Shown here: positions 38,065-47,073 of the stretch, one piece after another
Layout: each line of letters begins with the position of its first letter
Position numbering within the stretch: position 1 is the stretch's first letter
Assembly: GCA_964568855.1 (NCBI GenBank)
Contig: CAZMSD010000009.1
Location: 1-64,000 of the forward strand
DNA from: CAZMSD01 sp964568855
GTDB taxonomy: Bacteria > CAIWAD01
Length of the DNA stretch: 64,000 nucleotides
Direction: 5' to 3'
Notes under the pieces: model-generated
Told to the model about the DNA's origin: nothing
What the model saw: the letters and a program-made list of their open reading frames with translations, nothing else
The model's database searches: none
Made by a program: the position numbers and the translations under genes

Positions 38065-39228
38065 TCAGGCCCTAGTGCAGAGGCCCACCTGCACGATCTC
38101 GCCGCCGAAGCGCGCGCGGAGCTGGTCCAGCGAGCGTTCCAGGCGGATTCTGCGCTCGTCCGCCGAGGCGTGGAAGCCGTCCAGCTGCAGGGACTCGGGC
38201 TCGACGGCGCAGAAGCGGAGTTCGATCCGGCGCACCCGTGCGCGGCGGCTTTCCAGCAGGCGCTCCAGCAGCTCGCGCGCGCTGCCGCGCAGCACGGACA
38301 GTCGCCGGCTGAGCGGCGCCCGCGGGAGCTTTCGCCGCCGCAGGCCCTCCCTGCCGTCGCCCCAGAGCAGGCGCAGCTCAAGCGTCCGGGCTCCGCGCCC
38401 CTCGCGCCGCAGCAGCGCCTCGCCCTCCTCGCACATGCGGAAGAGCTCGCGCCAGAGCGACTCGGTCTCGACGGTGTCGCGATCTAAGCGGCGCAGCAGC
38501 CGCAGGTTTCTCCGTCCGTCCTCCGCAGCGCCCGCCCGTACCTGCTCCAACTGCCCGAGCAGCTTCCTCCCGCGATCGCCCAGGACCTGCACCAGGCAGT
38601 CGGGCGCCAGGCTCTTCGCGTCGCCGATGCTGTGGATGCCCAGCTCGGCGAGCGTGCCGCGCAGGGTGGCGCTCACTCCGGGGAGCCAGGCCACCGGAAA
38701 ACCGAGGATCAGCTCATTCTCGCGTTCCGGATCAAGGCGGTTGAGTTCTCCGGCCCCGGCGCGCCGGGCGATCATCTCGGCGGCCAGCGGAGAGGATCCG
38801 ATGCCCGCGGCGGCCGGAAGGCCCTCTTCGCTGTCGAGGGCCGCGATCATGCTGCGTCCGAGGTCCTGCTCGTCCGCGTAGAGCCTGCGGCAGCCGCCGA
38901 GAGCCGCCAGGAAGCGTCCAGGTCCGAGCGGGCGCACCTCGGGGAGGCGTTCCCGCAGACTCTCTTCGATGCGCCCGGACACTTCTGAGATGCGGGAGGG
39001 GCGCGCGTGAACGCAGAGCAGCCCGGGATGACGGCGGCGCAGCTCGGAGAGCAGCATGCCCGGGCGCAGCCCCAGCGCACCCGCCTCGGGCGAGAGACCC
39101 AGGATCTGGCTCCGGTCGTTCTCGCCGGAGCAGACGGCGAAGGCGCGTCCCCTCAGCCCGGGCACGATCTGGCTCTCGAGCCGGGCGGCGAAATAGGGGA
39201 CGCGCAGCATCAGAAACCTGCCTTTCAC
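38065..39228 (-). CDS. imuB: ImuB-like Y-family polymerase homologue
   Basis: A 387-residue Y-family protein that, in the mutasome model, links DnaE2 to the sliding clamp. RFLMLRVPYFAARLESQ and the palm/finger stretch (AVCSGENDRSQILGLSPEAGALGLRPGM) lack the strict D-E catalytic pair, as in ImuB. RKLLGQLEQVRAGA and TVETESLWRELFRMCEE continue into the little finger. It is shorter than most ImuB. GTG 39228 follows GAGAGGAAG and sits 15 bp from the palindrome. No imuA homologue is visible in the window. Confidence 0.85.
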   Translation of the reverse strand: MKGRFLMLRVPYFAARLESQIVPGLRGRAFAVCSGENDRSQILGLSPEAGALGLRPGMLLSELRRRHPGLLCVHARPSRISEVSGRIEESLRERLPEVRPLGPGRFLAALGGCRRLYADEQDLGRSMIAALDSEEGLPAAAGIGSSPLAAEMIARRAGAGELNRLDPERENELILGFPVAWLPGVSATLRGTLAELGIHSIGDAKSLAPDCLVQVLGDRGRKLLGQLEQVRAGAAEDGRRNLRLLRRLDRDTVETESLWRELFRMCEEGEALLRREGRGARTLELRLLWGDGREGLRRRKLPRAPLSRRLSVLRGSARELLERLLESRRARVRRIELRFCAVEPESLQLDGFHASADERRIRLERSLDQLRARFGGEIVQVGLCTRA

Positions 39229-39241
39229 GCCTTCCTCTCTT

Positions 39242-39261
39242 TGTTCACTAAATAGTGAACA
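39242..39261. promoter_or_regulatory. Perfect 20-bp palindrome, probable SOS operator
   Basis: TGTTCACTAAATAGTGAACA is an exact inverted repeat of nine-base arms around AA. It lies between two divergent DNA-damage genes: its near end is 14 bases from the imuB GTG and 115 bases from the SRAP ATG. Known LexA boxes share GTTC/GAAC half-sites, but the ten-base spacing here differs from the Escherichia, Bacillus and alphaproteobacterial forms I know. Confidence 0.65.
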
Positions 39262-39375
39262 TAAAGGAGAGAGACAAGTAGAAAGCGGGCCGCCCGCAGT
39301 CGGCAGCGCAGGCGTCCTCCGCGGAGCCCGGGAAGTGTTAGATTTCCTTCGTCGATCGCAGCCTGGGGACCGACC

Positions 39376-40137
39376 ATGTGCGGACGCTATGCTTTCAGCT
39401 CGATCGAGGCTCCACTGGCCGAACGCTTCAGGCGGGCGGACTCGCCGCGCATCGAGGCCCGCTACAACGTGGCGCCCACCCAGCAGGCCGCCGTGATCCG
39501 CCGGTTCGCGAGCGGCGCAAGTTCCTCCGAATCAGACCCTGCACCCTGCGCGGAGTCCCGCGACGAAGCCTCAGCCGTTCCCGGCCTCGACCTGCTGCGC
39601 TGGGGCCTGATTCCGCGCTGGGCCGGGGACGTCGCCATGGGCGCCCGGCTGATCAACGCCCGCAGCGAGACGGCCGGCGAGAAGCCCGCCTTCCGCGAGG
39701 CGCTGCGCCTCAGGCGCTGCCTGGTTCCAGCGGACGGCTTCTACGAATGGCGCAAGCGTTCCGGCGGCAAGGAAGCCCACTACGTCAGCCTGGTCAGCGG
39801 AGGGCCCTTCGCCATGGCCGGCCTGTGGGAGAGCTGGCGCGGTCCCGCGGCGGAGCGGATCGACAGCTTCACGATTCTGACCACCGAGGCCAACGAGGCC
39901 TTGCGCGGCCTGCATCATCGGATGCCCGTGATCCTGCGCGAGGAGGCCTGGGAGGACTGGCTGGGGCCCGGCGCGCTGGAGCCCGCCCTGCTGGCGGAGC
40001 TCTTCAGGCCCTATCCCGGCGGGGAGCTGCGGCACTGGGCCGTCTCCCCGCGAGTCAACCGCCCGCAGAACGACGACGCGGACCTGGTGCGGCAGGTGGT
40101 GCCACCGGATCTTTTCGAAACGAGGGAGACACGATGA
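39376..40137 (+). CDS. SRAP (HMCES/YedK) family SOS-associated protein
   Basis: A 253-residue SRAP protein that crosslinks to abasic sites in single-stranded DNA through Cys2. MCGRYAF, with Cys2 as the nucleophile after Met removal, RYNVAPTQQAAV, GLIPRWA, NARSET, FREALRLRRCLVPADGFYEW (Glu) and LHHRMPVIL (His) are the hallmarks. It is divergent from imuB-dnaE2 across the palindrome, so both arms are probably damage-inducible. A 40-residue insertion rich in Ser and Glu sits after AAVIRRF. Confidence 0.94.
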   Translation: MCGRYAFSSIEAPLAERFRRADSPRIEARYNVAPTQQAAVIRRFASGASSSESDPAPCAESRDEASAVPGLDLLRWGLIPRWAGDVAMGARLINARSETAGEKPAFREALRLRRCLVPADGFYEWRKRSGGKEAHYVSLVSGGPFAMAGLWESWRGPAAERIDSFTILTTEANEALRGLHHRMPVILREEAWEDWLGPGALEPALLAELFRPYPGGELRHWAVSPRVNRPQNDDADLVRQVVPPDLFETRETR

Positions 40138-41654
40138 GCAGGATTTTCCCCGTCCGGCTGCTCGGCCTGCTGCCGGTCCTGGTTCTGGCGGCCGGGGTTT
40201 CCGCCGCTGAAGACGAGCGCGAGTCGGCCCCGGCGCCGCCTGAACTCATGGAGGAACAGCTCGCGGAGAGCGGTCATTCCGTAACGATCGACGGGCGGAA
40301 GGTGGATTACACGGCCCGCGCGGGCACGATCCTGCTCAAGAAGGAGAGCGGCGAAAACAGGGCTTCGATCTTTTACGTGGCCTACACAGTCGAAGGGGAG
40401 CGGGATCCCTCGTCGAGGCCCATCACCTTCTCCTTCAACGGCGGTCCGGGGTCCTCCTCGGTCTGGCTGCACCTGGGCCTGCTGGGACCGCGTCGCGTGG
40501 AGCTAGAGGAGGACGGCTCGGCGCCCCCGCCTCCCTACCGGCTGGTGGACAACGAGTTCTCGCTGCTCGACCGCAGCGATCTCGTGTTCGTCGATCCGGT
40601 CAGCACAGGCTACAGCCGGGCGGCTCCCGGCGAGGAGGCGGCCAGCTTCCACGGGCTGGAGGAGGACATCGAGTCCGTGGGCGAATTCATCCGGATCTTT
40701 CTCACGCGCGACGGGCGCTGGGCCTCGCCCAAGTTCCTGATCGGCGAGAGCTACGGCAGTACGCGCGCCGCCGGGCTCGCGGGATACCTGCAGGAACGCC
40801 ACGGGATGTATCTCAACGGCGTGATGCTGGTTTCCTCGGTGCTGGACTTCCAGAGCACGCGCTTCGACACGGGCAACGACCTGCCCTACGTGCTCTTTCT
40901 GCCCAGTTATACCGCCACGGCCTGGTATCACGGAATGCTCGACGCGGATCTCCAGGGCGACCTGCAGCGCGCCCTGGAGGAGTCGAGGATTTTCGCCGGC
41001 GGGAGCTACGCGCGCGCGCTGTTCCAGGGAATCGCCCTCGATCCCGGGGAGCGCCGTGCGGCCGTCCGGGACCTGGCGCGCCTCACGGGCCTGCGCCCGG
41101 ATTACGTGGAAGCCTGCGACCTGCGGATCCACATCTTTCGCTTCACCAAGGAGATCCTGCGCGCGCGGGGTCTCACCGCGGGCAGGCTGGACAGCCGTCT
41201 CACGGGCCGGGACAGGGACGACGCCGGCGAGACCCCGGAGTTCGATCCCAGCTACGCGGCGATCCACGGCCCCTTCACGGCGACGCTCAACGATTACCTG
41301 CGCGGCGAGCTGAAGTACGAGACCGACCTGCCCTACGAGATCCTCACCGGCCGGGTGCGGCCTTGGAAGTACGGCAGGTACCAGAACCGCTACGTCAACA
41401 TGGCCGAGACCCTGCGCGAGGCCATGACCCGCAATCCCCACCTGCGCGTACTTGTGGCTTGCGGCTATTACGACCTGGCCACCCCCTTCTACGCCAGCGA
41501 ATACACTTTCGATCACCTGGGACTGGATCGGGACGAGCGGGATCGGGTCGTGCTGAAGTACTACGAATCGGGACACATGATGTACATCCACGGTCCCTCC
41601 CTTGAGCAGCAGAAGCGGGACCTCGCGGAGTTCATCCGGTCTTCGATCCGCTGA
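40134..41654 (+). CDS. Secreted S10-family serine carboxypeptidase
   Basis: A 506-residue exported alpha/beta-hydrolase peptidase. Residues 1-24 are a signal peptide (LLGLLPVLVLAAGVSAA). FSFNGGPGSSSVWLHLGLLGPRRV is the oxyanion/Gly-rich motif, IGESYGSTRA holds catalytic Ser206, ACGYYDLATPF the Asp and YYESGHMMYIH the His. It cleaves C-terminal residues, probably in the periplasm, to recover peptides. Its ATG overlaps the SRAP stop codon (ATGA), so it is translated with it despite an unrelated role. Confidence 0.92.
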   Translation: MSRIFPVRLLGLLPVLVLAAGVSAAEDERESAPAPPELMEEQLAESGHSVTIDGRKVDYTARAGTILLKKESGENRASIFYVAYTVEGERDPSSRPITFSFNGGPGSSSVWLHLGLLGPRRVELEEDGSAPPPPYRLVDNEFSLLDRSDLVFVDPVSTGYSRAAPGEEAASFHGLEEDIESVGEFIRIFLTRDGRWASPKFLIGESYGSTRAAGLAGYLQERHGMYLNGVMLVSSVLDFQSTRFDTGNDLPYVLFLPSYTATAWYHGMLDADLQGDLQRALEESRIFAGGSYARALFQGIALDPGERRAAVRDLARLTGLRPDYVEACDLRIHIFRFTKEILRARGLTAGRLDSRLTGRDRDDAGETPEFDPSYAAIHGPFTATLNDYLRGELKYETDLPYEILTGRVRPWKYGRYQNRYVNMAETLREAMTRNPHLRVLVACGYYDLATPFYASEYTFDHLGLDRDERDRVVLKYYESGHMMYIHGPSLEQQKRDLAEFIRSSIR

Positions 41655-41687
41655 GGCGGCTTTGTGCCGTCGAAACCGGGAACCGGC

Positions 41688-44600
41688 ATGGTAAACTACG
41701 GCAGCCTTGACTTCACCTTCTTCGTCTACGGACTGGGCTACGTGCTGATGGCCGCCGTCTGCCTGCCTCTGGGCCGCGAGGATCGCCTGCGGCTGCCCTG
41801 GGCCTGGCTGGGTTCCTACGGGCTGATCATGGGCTGCGTGGCCTGGCTCAACCTCGCCGTCATCAGCACCGGCGACAGCCGGCAGCAGCTGCTGTTCAGG
41901 CTGGTCCTGATGAGCCTGGGCTACCTGCTGCTGGTGGAATTCGGTCGCCGCGGGGCGCGCGTCGCCGGCGGACGGAGTCCCGGGGCCTGGATCCACCTGC
42001 CCCTGCTCGCGCTGGCGGCCCTGGGCCTGCTGGGCGACATCCAGGCGCTCAAGGCCGCTCCCCGGTACTCCCTGGCCCTGGTGGGCGGGGTATGGGCCGC
42101 CTGGGCGCTCTGGCGCTGCTCTCGGCGGGCGCCGAGCGGCGGCCTGGCTCTGGGCGCAGCCGCGCTCGCCACACTCCTGGCGGCCCTCGGATCAGGGCTG
42201 CTGGTGGCGCCGGCGGAATTCTTCCCGGCCTCCGTCCTGAACCAGCGGAGCTTCCAGCAATTGACGGGCCTGTCGATCCAGGCACTGCGCGGCGCGCTGG
42301 CGCTGGTCATCGCCGCCGCCCTGGCGCGCTACTACTGGGAGCTGCGCGCAGCGGACCGGCGCTTCGGAGTCAGGCGCGCAGCGCCCTTCAGCCACTGGCT
42401 CCTGCTGCTGCTGGGCCTGCTGATCGCCGGCTGGGTCTCCACGGACCTGGTGGGCCGGGCGCGCGAGTCGATGCTCGTGCGACACGCGGAGCGCCTGGCC
42501 GCGTTCTGCGCCGCTTCCCTCGACGGCCGGGAGCTGGCCGCCTACGGACGCGGCGCGGGCGGAAGTTCGCGCGGTATGCGGCGAACCCTCGGAAGGCTGG
42601 GCGAATTCTGCGCCGAGGACGAGGAAGTGCAGGCCATTCATCTGCTCCTCGCGCGCCGGACCGCTGGTCGCGCGCCGGTCGTGCTACACCTGGCGTCGGT
42701 TCCCCGCGGTTCTCCGTACTGGATGATCCGTCCCGGTCAGGGATTTAGGAGCGGTCCGGCGCCTGGCGGGAGCGGTCCGGGTGATACAACTCTGGAACTC
42801 GTGACTCACGAAGGGGGCAACAGCGTACGCGCGACGGTTCGACTGCCGGCCGTCAGGGGAGAGTCCGCCGGAGATCCCGACACGGAGGAACCGCTGGTCG
42901 CGCTGGATCTCTCCGCGGGACGCTGGCTGCGCTCGGTCTCCCGCGCCAGACTCTTTCCCCTGGGTATCACGCTGGTGCTGTCGTTGCTGCTGATCGCCGT
43001 GGACCTGCTCCGGCAACGTTCGCGGGACGTGGCCTACCGCGTGGCCCAGTCCGAGCTCAGATACCGCGGGCTGGTGGAGAGCCTGGCCGGATCGATCTTC
43101 CTGCTCGACCTTCAGGGCCGGATCCTCTCCGCCAACCGCAACGGCCTGGAAGCAGTGGGCCGCAGCGAGAAAGAGCTGCAGGGAAGCGAGTGGCTGGCCA
43201 TCTGGCCGGCCGGGGCGCGCCCGGGATTGAAGGAGGCGCTGGACGCCGCGAGGCGGGGCGCCCGGAGCGAGGTCGAACAGTCGGACCGGGCGCCGGGCGG
43301 CGACGAGCGCATCTGGCAGGTATTGCTGAATCCGATCCACGACGATGCGGGCCGCGTGCAGCGCATGGTGTCAGTACAGACCGACGTCACCGAACGCAGG
43401 CGCGACGAAGAACTCCACCGCCGGCTCGAAGAACAGATGCAGCAGGCGCAGAAGATGGAGAGCCTGGGCGTGCTGACCGGCGGCATCGCCCACGATTTCA
43501 ACAACCTGCTGGTGGGGATCCTCGGCAACGCGGAATTCGCCAGGTCGGAACTGCCGCCCGGCTCGGACCTGAGCGACGTGATACGCGACATCCAGACGGC
43601 CGCCAGGCGCGCAGCCGACTTGACGCAGCAGATGCTGGCCTACTCCGGCCGCAGCAGTTTCAAGGTCCAGCAGCTCAAGCTCTCCGAGCTTGTCCGCGAG
43701 ATCACGGACCTGCTGCGCGTCTCGATTTCGAAGAAAGCGGGCCTGGAGTACGACTTCAACGACGGCGAGGCCCTGGTGCTGGCCGACGCCACGCAGCTTC
43801 GCCAGGTGGTCATGAACCTGATCACCAACGCCTCGGAGGCGCTGGGCGACGATCCGGGCCTGGTCACCGCCCGCACCGCCGCGGTCCTTGCCGGCCGCGC
43901 CCTGCTTGACGGGTACTACCACGGCGACGAACTCGTGGAAGGCCGCTACGTGGAGCTCGAAGTCTCCGACACGGGCTGCGGCATGGACGAGGAAACGCGC
44001 GGACGCATCTTCGATCCTTTCTTCACCACCAAGTTCACGGGCCGCGGCCTGGGCCTGGCGGCGGTCCTGGGGATCGTGCGCAGCCACGGCGGCGCAGTCA
44101 GCGTGAACAGCCGGCCCGGTCGGGGAACCACCTTCCGTGTCCTGCTGCCCGCCTGCGAGGGTGTGGGAGCGCCCGTCGCGGTGGAGCCGGAATCGCCCGC
44201 TGAGAGTCTCTCCCTGCACGTCGATGCAGGCGGACATCGGCGTGTCACGCACGATCCCGCGCCGGCCGAGAGCCGCGGCGACGACCTTGACCGTTCTCGG
44301 AAAAAACGAGTTCCCGAGGACCTGGTGCTCGTGGTGGAGGACGACGAAGCCGTGCGCAACGTGGCCTGCAGGGCGTTGGAGCTGGAGGGCTACCGGGTCC
44401 TTGGCGCCAGCCGAGGAAGGGACGCCGTCGATCTCCTGGCGGAGCACTCGGAACGCGTCGGCCTGGTCCTGGTGGACCTGACGCTGCTGCAGTTGAGCGG
44501 CGAGGACATCCTGTCCGAGCTGCGCGGCCTCCGCGCGGACCTGCCGGTGATAGTGAGCAGCGGCTTTTCCGCGCGGGAAGTGGTGGCGCGCATCGGCGCC

Positions 44601-44717
44601 GAGCGGATGAACGGTTTCCTGCAGAAGCCCTACCGTCCCGCAGAGCTGGCCGACCTGGTCCGCCGGCACATTTCCTGCAACGGCGAGGGGAGCGGGATCG
44701 AGGAGGTCCGCGGATGA
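41688..44717 (+). CDS. Membrane hybrid sensor histidine kinase with receiver domain
   Basis: A 1009-residue sensor. The first 250 residues hold about eight hydrophobic segments, then an extracytoplasmic loop and another segment (FPLGITLVLSLLLIAVDLL, near 430). A PAS domain follows (GLVESLAGSIFLLDLQGRIL). GGIAHDFNN carries phospho-acceptor His602, followed by the HATPase_c boxes NLITNASEAL, SDTGCGMDEETRGRIFDPFFTTK and GRGLGLAAVLGIV. The C-terminal receiver has LVVEDDEAV and acceptor Asp930 in LVDLTL. An in-frame GTG (41664) is an alternative start. Three GTGATAC words fall in this gene. Signal unknown; no response regulator is adjacent. Confidence 0.9.
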   Translation: MVNYGSLDFTFFVYGLGYVLMAAVCLPLGREDRLRLPWAWLGSYGLIMGCVAWLNLAVISTGDSRQQLLFRLVLMSLGYLLLVEFGRRGARVAGGRSPGAWIHLPLLALAALGLLGDIQALKAAPRYSLALVGGVWAAWALWRCSRRAPSGGLALGAAALATLLAALGSGLLVAPAEFFPASVLNQRSFQQLTGLSIQALRGALALVIAAALARYYWELRAADRRFGVRRAAPFSHWLLLLLGLLIAGWVSTDLVGRARESMLVRHAERLAAFCAASLDGRELAAYGRGAGGSSRGMRRTLGRLGEFCAEDEEVQAIHLLLARRTAGRAPVVLHLASVPRGSPYWMIRPGQGFRSGPAPGGSGPGDTTLELVTHEGGNSVRATVRLPAVRGESAGDPDTEEPLVALDLSAGRWLRSVSRARLFPLGITLVLSLLLIAVDLLRQRSRDVAYRVAQSELRYRGLVESLAGSIFLLDLQGRILSANRNGLEAVGRSEKELQGSEWLAIWPAGARPGLKEALDAARRGARSEVEQSDRAPGGDERIWQVLLNPIHDDAGRVQRMVSVQTDVTERRRDEELHRRLEEQMQQAQKMESLGVLTGGIAHDFNNLLVGILGNAEFARSELPPGSDLSDVIRDIQTAARRAADLTQQMLAYSGRSSFKVQQLKLSELVREITDLLRVSISKKAGLEYDFNDGEALVLADATQLRQVVMNLITNASEALGDDPGLVTARTAAVLAGRALLDGYYHGDELVEGRYVELEVSDTGCGMDEETRGRIFDPFFTTKFTGRGLGLAAVLGIVRSHGGAVSVNSRPGRGTTFRVLLPACEGVGAPVAVEPESPAESLSLHVDAGGHRRVTHDPAPAESRGDDLDRSRKKRVPEDLVLVVEDDEAVRNVACRALELEGYRVLGASRGRDAVDLLAEHSERVGLVLVDLTLLQLSGEDILSELRGLRADLPVIVSSGFSAREVVARIGAERMNGFLQKPYRPAELADLVRRHISCNGEGSGIEEVRG

Positions 44718-45088
44718 CGGAACTGGAAGTCCTGCGCGAGTACCTGCTGGAGCCGCCCGCGAGTTCCGAAGAGCGTCCCTTCGGCCCTGATGTGCTCGTA
44801 TACAAGGTCGCGGGCCGCATGTTCGCCCTGCTGGCTTGGCGGGATGATCCCCTGCGGATCACGCTCAAGTGCGACCCGGCGCAGGCCCAGCACCTCCGTC
44901 GCAGCTTCGAGGCGGTCCGGCCCGGGTATTACATGAACAAGGAACATTGGAACACCGTGCTGCTGGACGGCAGCATCGACCGCGAGCTGCTGCGGTCCTG
45001 GATCGACGAATCCTACGCCCTGGTGGTTTCGGGCCTGAAGAAACCGCTTCGCGAGAGCCTGCGGAGGCGGGCCGGGCTCGAGGACTGA
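44714..45088 (+). CDS. MmcQ/YjbR-family protein
   Basis: A 124-residue YjbR/CyaY-like protein. SSEERPFGPDVLVYKVAGRMFALL, ITLKCDPAQAQHLRRSFEAVRPGYYMNKEHWNTVLL and LLRSWIDESYALVVSGL are the family motifs. Members bind DNA weakly or act as accessory proteins; none has a clear enzymatic role. Its ATG overlaps the kinase stop (ATGA), so it is translated in the same operon. No signal peptide. Confidence 0.92.
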   Translation: MTELEVLREYLLEPPASSEERPFGPDVLVYKVAGRMFALLAWRDDPLRITLKCDPAQAQHLRRSFEAVRPGYYMNKEHWNTVLLDGSIDRELLRSWIDESYALVVSGLKKPLRESLRRRAGLED

Positions 45089-45100
45089 AGGAGAACCCGG

Positions 45101-45820
45101 ATGGCAGCGCCCTCGGGAAGGGCCGGGATCGGGACCCTCAACGAAAAGCCGCTCCACGCCGCGCTGAAGGAGTATTACGCGCGACCGGGCGACCGCTGCG
45201 AAGTGCCCTTCGAGGGCTTCGTGGTGGACATCGTCCGCGGGGACCTGCTGATCGAGATCCAGACCGGCGGTTTCTCGGCCCTGCGACGCAAACTGGAAAG
45301 ACTCACCGCGACTCACCGGGTAAGAGTGATCTATCCCGTGGCGGTCGAGAAGTGGATTCTGCGCCTGGACGGCGAGGGTACGGGCGTGCTGGGACGGCGC
45401 AAGTCGCCCAAGCGGGATTCGCCCCAGCAGTTGTTCTCCGAGCTGGTGAGCTTTCCCGGCCTGCTGCGCGGCGGCCGGTTGGCGATTCACCTGCTGCTGA
45501 TCCGCGAGGAGGAAGTGCGCCGCATGCAGGCGCCGCGCAGGTACGGCCGCAGACGCGGCCGCAGGCGCGGCGGCTGGATCAGGGTGGAACGGCGCCTGCT
45601 GGAGGTGCTGGACAAGCTGGCCCTGGAAGGACCGGAAGACCTGCGCGCCCTGTTGCCGGAGTCGCTGGGCGATCCATTCCTGACGGCGGACCTGTCGGCG
45701 GCGCTGGGCAGCACGCGGAGGCTGGCCCAGCAGATGGCCTACTGCCTGCGCGAGGCGGGAGTGCTCTACTGCACGGGCAAGCAAGGCAACGCGCTGGTGT
45801 ATTCGCGGCAGGCGGGTTGA
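45101..45820 (+). CDS. Hypothetical protein with nuclease-like N-terminus and winged-helix-like tail
   Basis: A 239-residue protein of a family seen in several high-GC bacteria but not assigned a function. Residues 10-95 (IGTLNEKPLHAALKEYYARP, then VVDIVRGDLLIEIQTGGF and SALRRKLERL) have the order beta-alpha-D-x-E/Q-K that fits a PD-(D/E)XK nuclease-like core (D...E-I-Q...K). A basic stretch RRYGRRRGRRRGGW (about 147-160) would contact nucleic acid. The C-terminal 75 residues look like a winged helix (TADLSAALGSTRRLAQQMAYC). It lies 13 bp after the MmcQ gene. Activity is inference. Confidence 0.65.
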   Translation: MAAPSGRAGIGTLNEKPLHAALKEYYARPGDRCEVPFEGFVVDIVRGDLLIEIQTGGFSALRRKLERLTATHRVRVIYPVAVEKWILRLDGEGTGVLGRRKSPKRDSPQQLFSELVSFPGLLRGGRLAIHLLLIREEEVRRMQAPRRYGRRRGRRRGGWIRVERRLLEVLDKLALEGPEDLRALLPESLGDPFLTADLSAALGSTRRLAQQMAYCLREAGVLYCTGKQGNALVYSRQAG

Positions 45821-45833
45821 GGGGAGTTCCACG

Positions 45834-46955
45834 ATGGCGGGGCGGAGTTGTCGTGACACAATTCAGGGCTGGCTCGGGGAGGCCGGCGTGCGGGTCGGCG
45901 GGGACCGTCCCTGGGACCTGGAAGTCCGCGACGAGTGCCTTTTTCGACGAGTGCTGGCCCGCGGGTCCCTGGGCCTGGGCGAAGCCTACATGGACGGCTG
46001 GTGGGACTGTCCTCAGCTGGACGAGTTCTTCAACAGGGTTCTGCGGGCCCGGCTCGACGAACGGACGCGCGGGCGCGGATTGTGGACCGCCGCGCTGCGC
46101 GCAAGGCTGTTCAACCCGCAATCGCCGCTGCGAGCCGCGCGCATCGTGAGACACCACTACGATGCGGGCAACGACCTCTACGAGGCGATGCTCGACCGCC
46201 GGATGATCTACAGCTGCGGGTACTGGCGGAGGGCGCGGAACCTGGACGAAGCCCAGGAAGCCAAGCTCGACCTGATCTTCCACAAACTGCGGCTCGAGCA
46301 GGGGATGCGCGTACTCGACGTGGGCTGCGGATGGGGAGGCGCGGCCCGCTACGCCGCCGAGCGCTACGGCGTGGAAGTTGTGGGTATCACGCTTTCCGAA
46401 GAGCAGCTCAAGCGGGGACGGCGGTACTGCGCCGGATGGCCCGTCGAGCTGCTGCTCGAAGACTACCGGCGACACCGCGGACTCTACGACCGCGTCTTCT
46501 CGGTGGGCATGCTGGAGCACGTCGGCTGGCGGAATTACCGCGTATTCATGCGCTGCGTGAGACGCTGCCTGAAGGAGGACGGCCTCTTCCTGCTGCACAC
46601 CATCGGGGGCAACCGCTCCGTGCGCGACACCGATCCCTGGATCGGGCGCTACATCTTCCCGGATTCCATGCTGCCCTCGCTGGCCCAGCTCAGCGCGGCA
46701 GCGGAAGGCATCTTCGTACTCGAAGACCTGCACGGCTTCGGTCCCGACTACGATGACACCCTGAGGGCTTGGCACCAGAACTTCGAGTCCGCCTGGGAAG
46801 GACTCAAGGACGGCTACGACGAGTGCTTCCGGCGCATGTGGCGATACTACCTGCTCTCCTGCGTCGGCGCCTTCCGCGCCCGGCGCAACCAGGTCTGGCA
46901 GATGCTGTACTCGACCAAGGGCCTGCCGGTGGATTCGCTGGAATCCGTCCGCTGA
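45834..46955 (+). CDS. cfa: Cyclopropane-fatty-acyl-phospholipid synthase family methyltransferase
   Basis: A 373-residue SAM-dependent enzyme that adds a methylene bridge across double bonds of membrane phospholipid chains. RGSLGLGEAYMDGWWD is the N-terminal signature, HHYDAGNDLYEAMLD and YSCGYWRRA the substrate side. VLDVGCGWGGAARYAAERYG is SAM motif I, followed by GITLSEEQL and FSVGMLEHVG. Catalytic residues around Cys (SCGYW), Glu (MLEHVG) and His are present. Length is typical (about 380). The CGTGATAC word at 46384 encodes G-I-T. Confidence 0.93.
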   Translation: MAGRSCRDTIQGWLGEAGVRVGGDRPWDLEVRDECLFRRVLARGSLGLGEAYMDGWWDCPQLDEFFNRVLRARLDERTRGRGLWTAALRARLFNPQSPLRAARIVRHHYDAGNDLYEAMLDRRMIYSCGYWRRARNLDEAQEAKLDLIFHKLRLEQGMRVLDVGCGWGGAARYAAERYGVEVVGITLSEEQLKRGRRYCAGWPVELLLEDYRRHRGLYDRVFSVGMLEHVGWRNYRVFMRCVRRCLKEDGLFLLHTIGGNRSVRDTDPWIGRYIFPDSMLPSLAQLSAAAEGIFVLEDLHGFGPDYDDTLRAWHQNFESAWEGLKDGYDECFRRMWRYYLLSCVGAFRARRNQVWQMLYSTKGLPVDSLESVR

Positions 46956-47073
46956 GATCCCGGACAGGTGAGGATGCTTGCCGGGCCGAGTCAAGAGCGG
47001 CATTTTATCGATAGCCAAGCCTGACGCGCGACGCCCGACCACTGCCCGCAACCCGGCTATTACCGGAGATCGA

